Source of the DNA: Pieris napi
Lineage: Eukaryota; Arthropoda; Insecta; Lepidoptera; Pieridae
NCBI RefSeq assembly: GCF_905475465.1
Contig: NC_062249.1
Span: forward strand, 3,422,501-3,486,500
DNA length: 64,000 nucleotides
Reading direction: 5' to 3'
The notes below the pieces were generated by a model, which did not search any database, was not told where the DNA came from, and worked only from the letters and a program-made list of their open reading frames with translations. Positions 1-13,900 of the stretch are shown here, piece after piece. Every line of letters begins with the position of its first letter. Positions within the stretch are counted from its first letter, which is position 1. Made by a program: the position numbers and the translations under genes.

Positions 1-481
1 GAAACGGATAAACAGAAAAATCGTCAATACAAGCAGTAATGACATTTTACGTTCCACAGATAGAAATCATAAAAAAGACAATTCCTCAAATTATATTTGT
101 TAGTTTGTGTGCTTTGCATGCATGATGCATCACTTATAACCGACTTAAAAAAAACCAAAGGAAGTTTGAAATCGGGGAGTAATTTTTTCTGTATGTTCAA
201 AAGAATGGCTCTGCCATCTGTGGACCGATCTGGATGATGGAGATGTCAAATGATACGGATTCACAGCGAATAAGATCCTATAGACAGATTGTTTTTTAGT
301 TTGCAAGATTCTGAAATGTTTATTTATATTTTATATCCTAAACTCGCAATGTATGATTAGGCCCTCATCATTAGGTCAATACTTTTTAGTGTATTTTAAA
401 GACGTTTAATTAAAAAAAAAAATATTATGTCCCTGAAAATAACGAGAAATTTTACAATTGCGTGTTATATTTAAAACTTAC

Positions 482-609
482 CCTTTCATTTTATTATTCT
501 GTGCGCTTGCGAGCGTAGTAGCGATGATATCTGCGCAGTCAATGATTCTCTTTTCAGCCGCCATTAGACGTTCAGGTCTAACGTCTTCACCACCACCACC
601 GTGGCGTAA
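482..609 (-). CDS. Helicase exon 10: ADIIATTL segment
   Basis: Codons from 981, with two bases left over at the donor (GTAAGT). KRIIDCADIIATTLASA is the strand that comes just before helicase motif II in this family. Motif II itself (DEAxQ) is expected in the next exon outside the window. I found no further exon in bases 1-481. Confidence 0.87.
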
Positions 610-3600
610 CTGATAAACAACATTTTTTAAATAAAAAAAGTTATGTTAGTTTCTATGGTTGTTCTTTTATGCACTGGATATAATAAATTTAATTACCAAA
701 AAAAAACAGACGAATCAGCATTTTTTAGTATTATGTAACACACTTTTAAACAGTGATTCGTTCTTGTTCTAAAATCTAAGTTTTATGGCAGCCACAAAAG
801 GCTATTATAGAATAAAATAATCTAGGCAATCAAAATCTTTTGCAAAACTACGACAGAGCATCGTACGTACTAGTTATGATCGTATACGGAAGCACGAACA
901 CACATAATTGGAATTTAAAATAGCCATAAATATTCCAATTCTATTTTTATTTAAATTGTATGGACAATCTACACGTAGAAACTGTTATTACATTGACGTA
1001 AACGATTTATTAAAAACTAAGTTATTGAAGTGAAACTTTTTTAGACGAACGAGGGTAAAATTTTTAAGGATGAAACGTCAAACGAAGTAAAGGGAGAGAG
1101 CGATTAAGACCGATTGAGAGAGAGTGAGAATGGCGAATTACCTTAAAGAAATTCTATTTTCAAAAAGAAAATTTAGTAAAGAGAAATCACAAATGACGAA
1201 TTGTAAATTAAAATGCCACGTGTTTTTATTATGAAAGAAATAAATTTAAAAAATTAAAGTTATTAATTGTATTAACTTTCGACACTTAATATTTTAATGA
1301 CAATTAAATTTCTTACATATCTTCCATCTCCCTCTAAGTCTCGGAAATCTAAAGTTTTAGATTTGTGTAAATATGAACAAGACTTAAAAATTGGTTTGCC
1401 AAAGAAGTTTCACTTCTGAAATGTGTACTATGTACGCACGCACTTTTTTATTTCATATTGCAGACAGAAAATTAACAGTCGCAAGTTAAAATTAATTTTT
1501 AATAGCATAAATATAGAAATACCATATTTATTCGCTCATTGAGTTGGGTGATGCGTCCCTGACAGTAGGCGATTCTCACGGGATCCTTGGCTTCACTCAT
1601 TGCCGTCTTCCACATGTTTATTTTCGCTTCTATATGTGAAATCTATAAGAGTATAGGAAGCAATAATAATAAACGGGCAATTTTAATATTGTAGAACTAT
1701 TTTCTTTTTTTAGACATATCAAAGAGATGGTGGAACCCGGATCGAAGGACCAAAAATATGTTTCATAGTGCGTTATTTTAACTAGTAATGTTTGTTTGCC
1801 TGGTAGAGATCGTATTATAAGGCAGACCGTGTGTTGTGCGAAAAATATTTTTTATGTAGTTTTTTACCACAGTTTATATTCTTTCTTGTGTACAATAAAG
1901 AATTTATCCATCTATCTAATTCCATCAAAATTCACATTTTCAAGAAGTGTAGGAGCCAATGCTATATATTTAGCTCACTCGGGCGTTCTTAGTTTTATAA
2001 GCGTAACGATTACGTAAATCGTCGTCGAGTTACGCCCCGAGATTATGGCCAAACGTATTCTTCAGCATTTAAGTACATTGTATAGCATTTAATTATTTTA
2101 TATCCTTTGTTTAACCCGGGTTGAAAAGAAATAACATTATAATTTTACATTATTTACAACATCCCCCCTGACCCAGAAACCGAACATTTTGGTCCTTCGA
2201 GCCAGACTGTTTAATTGTATGACCATAATGAATTATAGTCTCGCAGTCTCAGACGATAACGATAATACGACGTCAGTATATTTAAAGAGGTTTTTCGTCT
2301 GTAAGATGTAGAGACATGTAATTTCTGCGAGGTAGAAAATATAGATATTGCATTCAGAACATGTTAAACGTTATATCGATTTAACATTAAAATTAAGATT
2401 TTTCTTTCTTAACATTGCGATAGAAACTTACCTGTTGAGCCACCGCGGCATTTTGCGGCTCAGCATTCAGTCTAGCAGTGTCTCTCGCCGCGAGCTGTTG
2501 TGAACTGACGTCTTTAGCTCGACTATGCATCGCTTCTACCCGACCCACCCGTACCATTTTGAACCTTTCCGCTGAAATATATACATTTTGTATAGATCTA
2601 TAGTAATATATACTGTAATATGTTAAGATATGTTTACTTGTATCAAAATAGTCTACTTGATATTAGTCTGTGCTATTAGTAGTCTGTGCTAGTATGTAGT
2701 CTACAACTAATAAAAGATTTATTCTCAACCTGCAACTCATTCGTTTTATTAGGTTATGGGCCCAGAGAAAAACTAATTAAATAATCTTACAGTAAATTCA
2801 TATCGTGTGTCAGAAAATAAGTTATAATGTCGTCGTCAGGCAGTTATTTAATAAATGTGCCGAAGTTGAAGGGACGCGAGAACTTTGATGACTGGGCGTT
2901 CGCGGCAAGAAATTTTCTCATCTTGGAAGGTATAGACATCGATGCCATTCCTGTGGATTTAAGTGATGTAGAAGACAGAAAAGCGAAAGCAAAACTCATC
3001 ATGACGATTGATCCCAAGTTGTATGTTCATATAAAAAATGAAACTAAAGTCAAGGATTTGTGGCAGAAACTACGGAAATTATTTGATGACAGCGGATTCA
3101 CCAGAAGAATCAGTCTACTAAGAACATTAATATCCATTCGACTTGATAATTGTGAGTCCATGACAAGTTATGTGAGTCAAATTGTGGAAACTGCACAAAG
3201 ACTGAAAGGTACAGGATTCGAGATTAATGAGGAATGGATTGGATCATTATTGTTGGCGGGGCTACCAGAAAAGTTTGCGCCAATGATCATGGCTATAGAA
3301 CATTCCGGCATAGCCATAAACTCTGATGTCATTAAAACAAAATTGCTTGATATGAGTTCTGAAGTCGGTGACCATGACTCGGAAGTTGCATTATTGTCGA
3401 AGCATAATAGTAAGTTTGGTCAAAATTTGAATAGAAAAGGCGCGAAACAAACATCTAATCATACGTCAAATACCAAGAAGGTTATAAAATGCTATAAGTG
3501 CAAGAAAATTGGCCACTTCAAAAACCAATGTCCTGAAGTTAAAGAAAAGCAAGTAAACGCATTTAGTGCTGCATTTTTTAATAGTGAATTTAATAAGGAT

Positions 3601-6600
3601 GATTGGTATATCGACTCAGGGGCTAGTACTCATATGACATCATGCAGAGAAAATTTATTGGAATTGAGAAAAGTACACGATATGAAGGAAATTATTGTTG
3701 CGAATAATATGACTGTGCCAGTTGTGTGTGCTGGGAATACACATATAACTACGCTTGTGAATAATTCTCAGTTTGACATTATAGTGAACAACATTTTGTA
3801 CATACCTAACCTGACCACAAACCTATTGTCAGTAAGCCAGCTAATAGCAAAAGGAAACAAAGTTATTTTCAAAAGTGATGTGTGTTATATACATAATCAA
3901 CGGAATGAGCTTATTGGAATAGCAAATTTAAAGAATGGTGTGTATAAGTTGAATACAGTTAAGTCAGAGAAAGTGTTGGCCGCAGCAGTTCAAACTACAG
4001 ATGCAAAACAGTGGCATAGGAGATTAGGTCATATTAACAGTAATGATTTGCAGAAGATGAAAAATGGTGCTGTAGATGGCATATCATTTGATATGAAGGC
4101 TGATATTCAGAAAATAAACTGCCAGGTATGTTGTGAAGGGAAACAGAGTCGTTTACCATTCCAATTAAGAAACCATAGAAGTACAGAATTGCTAGATTTA
4201 GTTCACTCAGATCTGTGTGGGCCTATGGAGGTTCGATCGATTGGACAGGCAAGATATTTTCTATTGTTTGTTGATGATGCTAGCAAGATGGCATTTGTAT
4301 ATTTTCTAAAGGAGAAGAATCAGACTCTACAGTATTTCAAGGAATTTCAAAGAATGGTTGAGAAGCAAAAAGGAACAGGAATAAAAACATTGAGAACTGA
4401 CAATGGAGGGGAGTTTTGCTCAGATATTTAAAGTCAACGATTATCTAGTTGATAAAAGGGCCTGGGACTAGTGCTAGACAGGCTACCTCTAATTAATTTG
4501 CGATATTTGTTTTAAAATAAGTGTTATTTGATGATTTGATATTTTAAAAGAGTACCGAGAGTTTTTTACGCCGGCTTTTTCTCTCGGCCTACACCCTCTG
4601 TCTTCTTTGCCGATGAGTAGGGATGCCTACAAATTGAAATTTAATGACGTGGAATAAGTGATACATGTATCTTATGTTCCATAATAAACATATTTTTTTT
4701 TTTTTTTTTTATGATGGATAATTTTCCATCTGAAAGATAGTGGAATCATCCATCAGAAGACAAACCCATATACTCCGGAGCAGAATGGTGTCAGCTCTCG
4801 CTGGACATTCAACAGGACAATTGTTGAACGTGCAAGATGTTTATTGTTCGAGGCAAAACTGGATAAAAGTTATTGGGCAGAAGCAGTTAACACGGCAGTA
4901 TACTTGAAAAATAGATCGCCAGCTTCAGGTTTGGACCAAAAGACACCGATTGAAGTATGGACAGGACATAAACCTGACCTCAGTCATGTCAGAATATTTG
5001 GGAGCCCTGTAATGATGCATGTTCCTAAAAATAAAAGATTTAAGTGGGACAAGAAAGCAGTTAAATACATATTAGTGGGATACTCGGAAAATGTGAAAGG
5101 TTACCGATTATACAACCCAGAAACTAGAAAGATATGTACCAGTAGAGATGTCATTATAATGGAGCAAGATACTACTGAGATAGAAATAAACGAAGGACAG
5201 ATAAAAGAACAGCAATCAGTAAAACAGCAAGAGGAAAGTTCTATGATAGAAAGTGACAATACATTAACAAATCAGGATGATCCTACCTATGTATATGATT
5301 CAGAAAAAAGCACAACTTCAACTGAAGGAGAATTTTATCATACATTAACTGAAAAAGAAGATCTATCTGAAAATGAAGAGCCTCCATTGGTGGGAAAGCG
5401 TATCAGGAAACCTCCTGAAAGATATGGTTTTACTAATCTTTGTGTTTCAGATGAATCAGAATCTTGGGCTGAAGACATAAGTTATAATGAAGCTACCAAC
5501 GGTCCAGAGAAAGACAAGTGGCAGCAGGCTATGTCTGATGAACTTCAAGCATTTGAGGATAATCAAGCCTGGGAGATTGTCAGTCAAGAAGAGGCAGATA
5601 GAGTAGTACAATGCAAGTGGGTGTTCAAGAAAAAGCCAGAAAACAATAACAGTGTCAGGTATAGAGCAAGACTTGTGGCGAAAGGTTACACTCAACAGCA
5701 CGGAGTAGATTTTAATGAGACCTACTCACCTGTTCTCAGGTACTCTACACTTAGATTATTGTTTGCAATAAGTGTAAAATATAATTTTGAAATCACTCAT
5801 CTTGATGTAGTTACAGCATTTTTAAATGGTTTTTTAACAGAAAATGTATACATGCAAGCACCTGCTAATTTAAATTGTCCGAGTAATTGTGTTCTTAAAC
5901 TTAAAAAGGCAGTTTATGGTTTGAAGCAGTCTGCTAGGGCATGGAATGCTAGAATAAACGATTTTTTTTTATAGATTTAGATTATAAAAAGTCAGTATCA
6001 GAACCATGTTTATACAGTGAAAAATGTAAGAATGAGTAGATTATCATTGCAATATTTGTTGATGATTTCTTTATTTTTTCTAATTGTAAAACTATGACTA
6101 ATGATCTTAAGAAAAAACTTATGTCTAAATTTAAAATTAAAGATTTAGGTCAAATTAAAAGGTGTTTAGGCATGAGAGTGAAATGTGAAAATAACTGTAT
6201 ATCTATTGATCAGGAACAATTTGTAAAACAAATTCTTAAAAAGTTTTATATGACTGATTGTAATACTAAAGATACTCCAATGGAATGTAATTTGAAATTA
6301 GAAAAGGCAGAATGTGTTGACAAACAGTTTCCCTATCCACAGCTTATAGGAAATCTTAAGTATTTGTCAGTACTAACACGTCCAGATATATCATATAGTG
6401 TGAGCTATCTTAGCCAGTTTAATAATTGTTTTAGTTCAGTTCATTGGCATCATGTAAAAAGAATTTTAAAATATTTGCAAAAAACTAAATCTTATGGTTT
6501 GAAGTTTACTAAAGATACCTGTAATTTAGAAGGTTTTGTGGATGCTGATTGGGCGTCGAATATTGTAGATAGGAAATCCTACACAGGATTTTGTTTTAAA

Positions 6601-7890
6601 TTGTCAGGCTGTGTGATATCCTATGAATGTAGGAAGCAACAAACGGTAGCTTTGTCAAGTACCGAGGCCGAATACATGGCCATTGCTGAAGCATGTAAAG
6701 AGGCAATATATTTAAAAAGTCTTATATCAGATATTATTGGTTGTAACTATACTGTAGTAATTTACAATGACAACCGGGGAGCCAAGAAGTTGACAGAGAA
6801 TCCTTTGTTTCACAAACGAACTAAACATATAGATGTTCGCTACCACTTCATACGCGAAGCAGTCTCTAATAGCCTTGTTAAAATTGAATATCTTTCAACA
6901 TCTGAGATGCCTGCTGATATATTAACGAAAAGTTTGAGTGGTGCCAAACATAACTATTTTATAAAATTATTAGGAATTCAAAATGTTTAAAATTGTCAAA
7001 GTTGTTAGTTTTATTACTGCTTAGTATTTGATTATTTTGATAAGTGGTGCTGTTAAGATATGTTTACTTGTATCAAAATAGTCTACTTGATATTAGTCTG
7101 TGCTAGTATGTAGTCTACAACTAATAAAAGATTTATTCTCAACCTGCAACTCATTCGTTTTATTATAATAAGCGACTGGTCATGTGTTCGAACCAGTTTC
7201 AATTCCATTACTAGAATTTTCTCTCTATCTGTGCAATAAGCACTTACTCATACGGTGAAGGCAAACACCGTGAGGAAACCATCGCGTCACAAACAGTTTT
7301 TTACAGCATTGTTTGTAGGATTTAGAATTGTTTTTCAACGCAAGATATGCGACTTTTTTTATTTTTATGGCTCTGGCACGATTTGTGCATTAGCCAGCAT
7401 CAAGTATAGGTTTTTTTATAATTCGTGCTTGTCTTTAGAAATTCGACCATGTCCTCCATGTACGATTTAAGCACTCGCCCGGAACCGCACAACCCTCCCA
7501 AAGGCCGAGAACAAATTTAAATTAAATTAAAACTTGCCCTCGAACCGGGAATCGAACCCGGTACCCCTCACCTAGCTGCCACTTAATAAGACCGCTAGGC
7601 TATGAGGCCCCTAAAAGATGCGACTTAATACCCAAAAATGACCATGGTCAACATTCTACAGGTATTACTCACGTTTTGGTAAACTCTGCCGTATACTGAG
7701 CAGCCGTATTACAATTTCATCTATGGCCGCATTACTCGTCGCACAAATCAATATTTTTCCTCTGTTCTGCTGTTTCCTTCTATTAGAGTCGTAGAAATAT
7801 GCCATAACCATTGCACATATCACACTTGATTTTCCTAAAATTATAATAAGTATGTATTGTCGAAACCGCATTATGGTAAACCGTCTGGCA

Positions 7891-7927
<37 letters not shown>

Positions 7928-10900
7928 TTAGTACATGGAACATTTTGCTATGCTACCCCAGAGACTGTTCGGTTTTCCGGAATGAAAACTTTTTAGGTTT
8001 TTCCGTGATTTTTCTCTATATAAACCTCAGAGTGCAAGTTATAAGTTCATAACTAACAAATAAAAAATAGGAGTTGATCGTAGAGTGTAGATGAAAATTA
8101 AGGGCCTTATTTTTTTTTTATTTTTTATCTCAAAAAATTTGGACTATATAATGTGTTAGTTTAATTGTATTCATACCGGTTCCAGGTGGTCCTTGAACCA
8201 TTTGTATATTGGGCCGATCACCAAGAGCCGCTGATACAGAGGATTCCACCGCTATTTTTTGACTCTCATTCAATGTCAAAGTCCACTGTAAAGGATCGGT
8301 AAAACAATAATTTAAAATAAATAGTTTCATAAGTATAACAAATAATCCTTCAAATAACTAAATGTATTACACGCAGAAGTTAACTATATATATCGCGATA
8401 GTATAATATCAACGTTTATCAATAAGGGGGTTAAATGTAGGTATATTTTTTGGTAACAGTTCTATATCCATAGGTTAATGAAACAAATATAATTTTAGTT
8501 AGTTTTTAACGGTAGTTCATTACTCAAAGGTAAACTTTCATTAACATTTTAAGACAAAACTTACATCTAAAAATTAGACTGTATTATAGTGTTACCAGCT
8601 GACCCGGCAAACGTTTGTTTTGCCATGTATATTATTTCTAGGAAACATATTTTTAGGTCAATAAAAAACTACATGTGTTGTATGTATTTTTGTATGCTGT
8701 ATCATAAAAAAATAAAAACAATTTGGGGTTTGAAAGATAGATAGTAGCCGATTCTCGGACTTACTGAATAGGCATAAAAAAAATCATAAGAATCGGTCGG
8801 GGAACGAACATTGTGAAACGAGAATTTTATATATATAGAGATAAAAATGATTTATTTAGTAATTTCTAGAATGGTATTAAACTTAAATCTGCTTTCAAGA
8901 ACTACCTATGATAGTGTAAGTAAAATCTATGATATTGACAGTGCTCAAGCAGAGATTGACTTGAGATATCTAGTGGAGTACGGGGACCTGAGACTTTATT
9001 GATTAAGCTTGGCAATAATATTGGTAGTAATATTTAGGTTTTGTCAGATTTCAAAATTTCAACAAAAAAATTATCGGCATTTAAAGATCCTATATTAGAA
9101 AACTATTTTTATTTTTATACAAAAATTAATTTAAAAAAAACCCCTATTAGAATTGCTAAAGACAATATATTTATTTTGTAAATAAAAATGAAATCCTTTA
9201 AATTTAAAATAATACTTACAGGTAAATTCATATTAACACGAGCATTATTATTATATCTTTGGAAGTGTTGAGGCTGCGGATTCATAATTGCCTCACTGAG
9301 GGGTGAACCCGAGAGGTATTCCATGGCTTCAAATAACATTAATTCCTTATTTATATATGCTAATGACCGACCAATTATCAGTTCACCAATTTTTAACTGA
9401 CTCATCTTCCCAGTAAATATAGCATATAATGAAATGCTAAAGAATGTGTTTTTGTTGTCTGAAATATATATATTATGTTTGTTTAAATTAAAAAAAAAAA
9501 AAATTAAGTCCTAGAACTTATTAAATAATAAACATTCTTAAATAATTGATGAAATTGGTTGTAAAATATAAGCAAAAATGAGGGTTTACATGTTTAAATA
9601 ATTGTAAATAAGGGAGCATTCAAGTATTACATATTAATTTTGGGAGGGGGGTCCTTTTGTAAAACGTTACGATGCGGAACTGGGATTGAATTACGCGTTA
9701 TGGTTAATATTATTTTCGACATCCCAGTACTTTACACCACATAATGGTAAGTTCTAGTTATAAAGAGCCACTGAGTGGTCACGAAACGTTTTACTATTGG
9801 ATACAGAAAAACGTTACGGCGCGTTACACGGGGTGTGTCTCAATAATCTCCTTGTTAAAAAAAGTTGCGTGACGTAACACTTGAACGCTCCCTAAGTAGC
9901 AGATTTTTTTTATTAAAAAACTAAATCTTTACTAAGTTACATTCAAATCCTAAGACAGCTATATTACAAATTTTATTAATTGTATTTAAAAAGTGAAAAT
10001 TGAATGCAATGTGAGAACTTTTATATTTAATTTGTTTTCAGTAATTAACAATAATTTTTATCTTTGGATGTTCTTCGAATGTACATAATGTTGTTGATTT
10101 AAAAATTACTTTTGCAATAATTATCTTATAATGAACAACACTTACTTGGAGGGGCAGGAAGTATCCTTACATTGTGTACAAAAAAAAACCTGGAAATCCT
10201 GGAATGTTCCGGACCAAAATCAATCATTAATATTTCGCCTACTCTCGGAGCGTTTTTTGCCTCTGTTGTTGGCATGGAAACTGAAAGTAAAATATAGAGA
10301 TAAAGATATTGGTACATTACATATAAACGACTCATTGGTCTAGTGGTTACTACCCCTGACTGCGAATCCATGGGTCCCGGGTTCGATCCCCGGCTGAGAC
10401 GAACATCGATGTGATGAGCATTTGGTGTTGTGCTTGGGTCTTGGGTGTTTAAATATGTATTTATATGTCTATCTATCTATAATATGTATGTATTTCCGTT
10501 GCCTAGTACCCATAACACAAGCTTCACCAGCTTAGCATGGGACTAGGTCAATTGGTGTGAATTGTCTTAAAAAAAAAACAAAGTAGTTGTGGCTAATCAA
10601 CAGTTCCATATGAAAAGATATTTTTTAGTCTAATTCTACACCGCGGCTCAAATGTATGAAACATTGATTTTGAATTAAGAATGCACCAGCAAAGTTGTAA
10701 TGAACTTTGCTTAAATGACTTTCCAAATTGTTTTTTTACCTTTACCTTTTACTTTTGAATATAATATGTAACTGTATATACAGAAATATCAAACTTTATT
10801 TGTCTGACTGATTGTTCAGTTTTCAGGACTTCACTAGAGAGCATCCTAACTTTTTTTGACCTCTCACTTTTCACATTTCAACAACAACCATTATTTTAAT

Positions 10901-13900
10901 AATCTGTCTTTTTAGCTCAGTGGTTAAGGGAGCGTTCAAGTATTACGTAACGAATTTACGGGGGGGAGGGGGTCCTTTTGTAAAACGTTACGGTGCGGGG
11001 CGGGGATGGAATTACGCGTTATTGTTAATATTATTTTCGACTTTCCAGTACTTTACACCACATAATGGTAACTTTTAGGTAAAAACAAGTGGTGTAGGTG
11101 GTCATGAAACGTTTTACTATTGGGTACAGAAAAACGTTACTATGCGTTAAGAGGGGGAGGGGGGTCAAGAATCTCCAAAAATTGCGTGACGTAATACTTG
11201 AATGCTCGCTAAGGTAGATGGTTTGATTCCCAGAGAAATTAGATTCTTGTGAACAAATTAACAATGTAATAGACTAAGAAATGTGTCTGCCTTTTTTAAT
11301 AGGTTTAATAAACTTCTAACTGAAGTTTCTGAATATTTTTTAGAAATAAAAACTTTCTGTGCATTTGCAAAAACAAATGAATAACCAAGTACTTACTGTT
11401 AACACTCAGGTTAAATAGTTCAAAGTGGCGTTCAAGGGGTGGCAACGGGGGTAAGTTTTCAATTCGCATCTGAAGTAGTTTGGGTTGATTGCGAGTCCTT
11501 AAATGACCTTGAGTTAAACATTCCCATATTTCCATTAACAAGAGATCACCGATTAACCTGAAAATGCCATTTATGTAAAGACCGATAGAGTCAATATTTA
11601 CAAGTTCTAATAAATCATAATGAGTTTAGTAAATAATACCTAACATTATATTTCCCTTAAGAATAATGCTGCAATACATTTTGTTATATATCTATGTTTA
11701 AGTTTTCTCTTGAAATTATTTTCAAATACACATATATTTTTGAAAATACTATTAGAAATATTATGTATACATCTTTTAGTTTTAAAATATTTTTTCGGAC
11801 ATAAATGACAATTAATGAAAAAATTTTATATCATACTAGCTGACCGGGCAAACGTCGTTTTGCCATGTATGTCATGTATAATAAAAAAATAGGGGTTGAT
11901 CGTAGAGGGGTGAAAGTTAGGAGTTGTATGTATTTTTTAATGCTGTATCATAAAAAAATAGAAATTAAAAATTTTGTCTAAAAAATAAAAATAAAAATTT
12001 TGGGGTCGACTACCCCTAACATTTAGGGGGATGAAAAATAGATGTTGGCCGATTCTCATAGATACCGGATAAGCACAAATTTTTTTATCAAAATCGGTTA
12101 AGCCGTTTCGGAGGAGTATGGCAACGAAAACTGTGGCACGAGAATTTTATATATTAGATTATCTAGTCATTATCATAATTTTTACTTACTGCACATACTG
12201 GTGGTGATTGTTATATGTTTGAAATTTCGCCAATGGAATATTATTATGCCCCAATATTGGCGGGGGATCTGCATTTGTAATCTGTTCATCAAGCCAATGT
12301 GGATTCCAAATTAAAATTTTCATTAAAGTAATTTTTTCTAATGAAAATATTGGCATTTTACAATTGTCAACCATTGTTGTCTTTACTAACCTAGTTTCCT
12401 TCATTTTATTTCCAGGTTCAATTTCAAATACATGAACTTCCGGGGGGGAATTAGAGAACCTCACAGATTTTTTTATTTTTTTAGGCGGTAATGGTTCAAC
12501 TTTTGAAACTGGCTTTCCAAAGAAACCAAGGTCTATATCCATTAAAGGCCTAATAGCTTTTACAGGAGGAGTATGTGGTTTCTCTGTCTTGCCCGATTTT
12601 CTTCTTGATCTTCTTCTTTTCTTCTTTGTGCTTTCTGACTTAGGTTCGGCTGTAACCACTTCAACATGATTTTCTTTGTAATCTGACGTTCTATTACCCA
12701 ACGTATTCTCATGGGATGTTTTATTTTTTTGCTGCATCTTTTTGTCAAGACTCTCTTTTCTTTTTGTAGGCTTAACAGCTTGAACTACGTTAGTTAAAAA
12801 TTCACCACGACTTGTATTAGTAACTTTTATATTAACAACACTTTTACTGCTTGCATTGATATTGGACGGAACAGGTTTAGGTTCCTGAAGTTTAGCTGCA
12901 ATTTCTTTTAGTTTTTTTTTACGTTCATCTTTTTGAGATTTATTTGTACTTTTTTTAGACGATTCACTTTGTTTTTTTTGTTTGTTTTCTTTTTTAGATC
13001 TTTTCTTAGCTGCAATGAAAAATCAATAATTATACAAATACATATATGTAAAATTAAAAATACAGACATAAAAGATCTTACATTCAGTTTGAACTACATG
13101 TGCTTTTCTTCTAGATGGTTGGCAAAGTGGTTCAATGACTTGAATTTTTTTTGGGCCTTGATCATTCGTAGAAACTTTTTCAACAGTAACATCCTTTATA
13201 AGATTACTATCAGTGTGATCACAACTTGGCAAGGGTGGCAGGTTTGTTTCAGATTTATTTTCATTTAATTTATCAGGTTCCACTTTCTTTATATCTATTT
13301 CTTGTACAGCTTTCCCGGTGACCTTGCCCTCATCTTGTGTAGTTTCAGCAACCTGTGTGTCTACTGTGGGTGGTACTAAACTGATCAAATCTTCAAAGTA
13401 TATATCACTATCCTCATCATCAATAAGCTGAACATCATCAAATTGACTATAAGAGTTCTCATCTGAACATCTATCCCTAATTGGTGTTTTTCTCTGTTTT
13501 TGCAAGTTTGTAAATGGCTTTCCAGGGGAACTCTGTGAAAGCCTTAAATACCAATGTTCTGATTCACTATCACTTTCACTATCTACTGGTATAGGTTCTT
13601 CAATATCCCCGAGTTGCTCTTGCTTTATAGAAAAGGCATCAAATTGTATTTCATCATTTTCAAGTTTTATATCTTCTGGGTATAACTCTTGCTTTATTGT
13701 ATCTAACTTCTTTATCTTTTTAGTTGAGGGGCTTTCACAATCAACATCACTGTCGGATAATATAAAAACAACATCATTTTCCTTACAATTCCTGTTATCT
13801 TCATTGATTGGCTTTTCAGTTTTTATTATTTCAACCATAGGTAAAACACTATATCTTCTCTTAAGAGTTGGTTTACTATTCTCATCTTGGTATTGAATTC

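Larger units (their letters stand above)
2621..7165 (+). mobile_element. Copia (Pseudoviridae-type) LTR retrotransposon, complete but inactivated
   Basis: The element has two short LTRs, a primer-binding site, gag, protease, integrase, reverse transcriptase and RNase H in the Copia order, and a 5-bp TAATA duplication. It lies in a helicase intron, in the opposite orientation to the gene. It is dead for three visible reasons: a Jockey-like LINE fragment interrupts integrase at about 4433, the frame shifts in a T-run near 5963, and a stop codon lies just before the catalytic Asp-Asp box (near 6037). The 5' LTR carries a 16-bp internal duplication absent from the 3' LTR. It has probably been in place for some time. 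Confidence 0.93.

Noticed and set aside
160..300. Further helicase exon near the left edge
   Set aside because: No frame on the minus strand gives DEAxQ-type motif II or a suitable splice pair; the sequence looks like a repeat.
10329..10410. Genuine tRNA gene (also at 23056, 26960, 39254, 47207, 51630, 60494)
   Set aside because: Box A and B are present, but the acceptor and anticodon stems do not pair and a conserved SINE body and tail follow in all copies.
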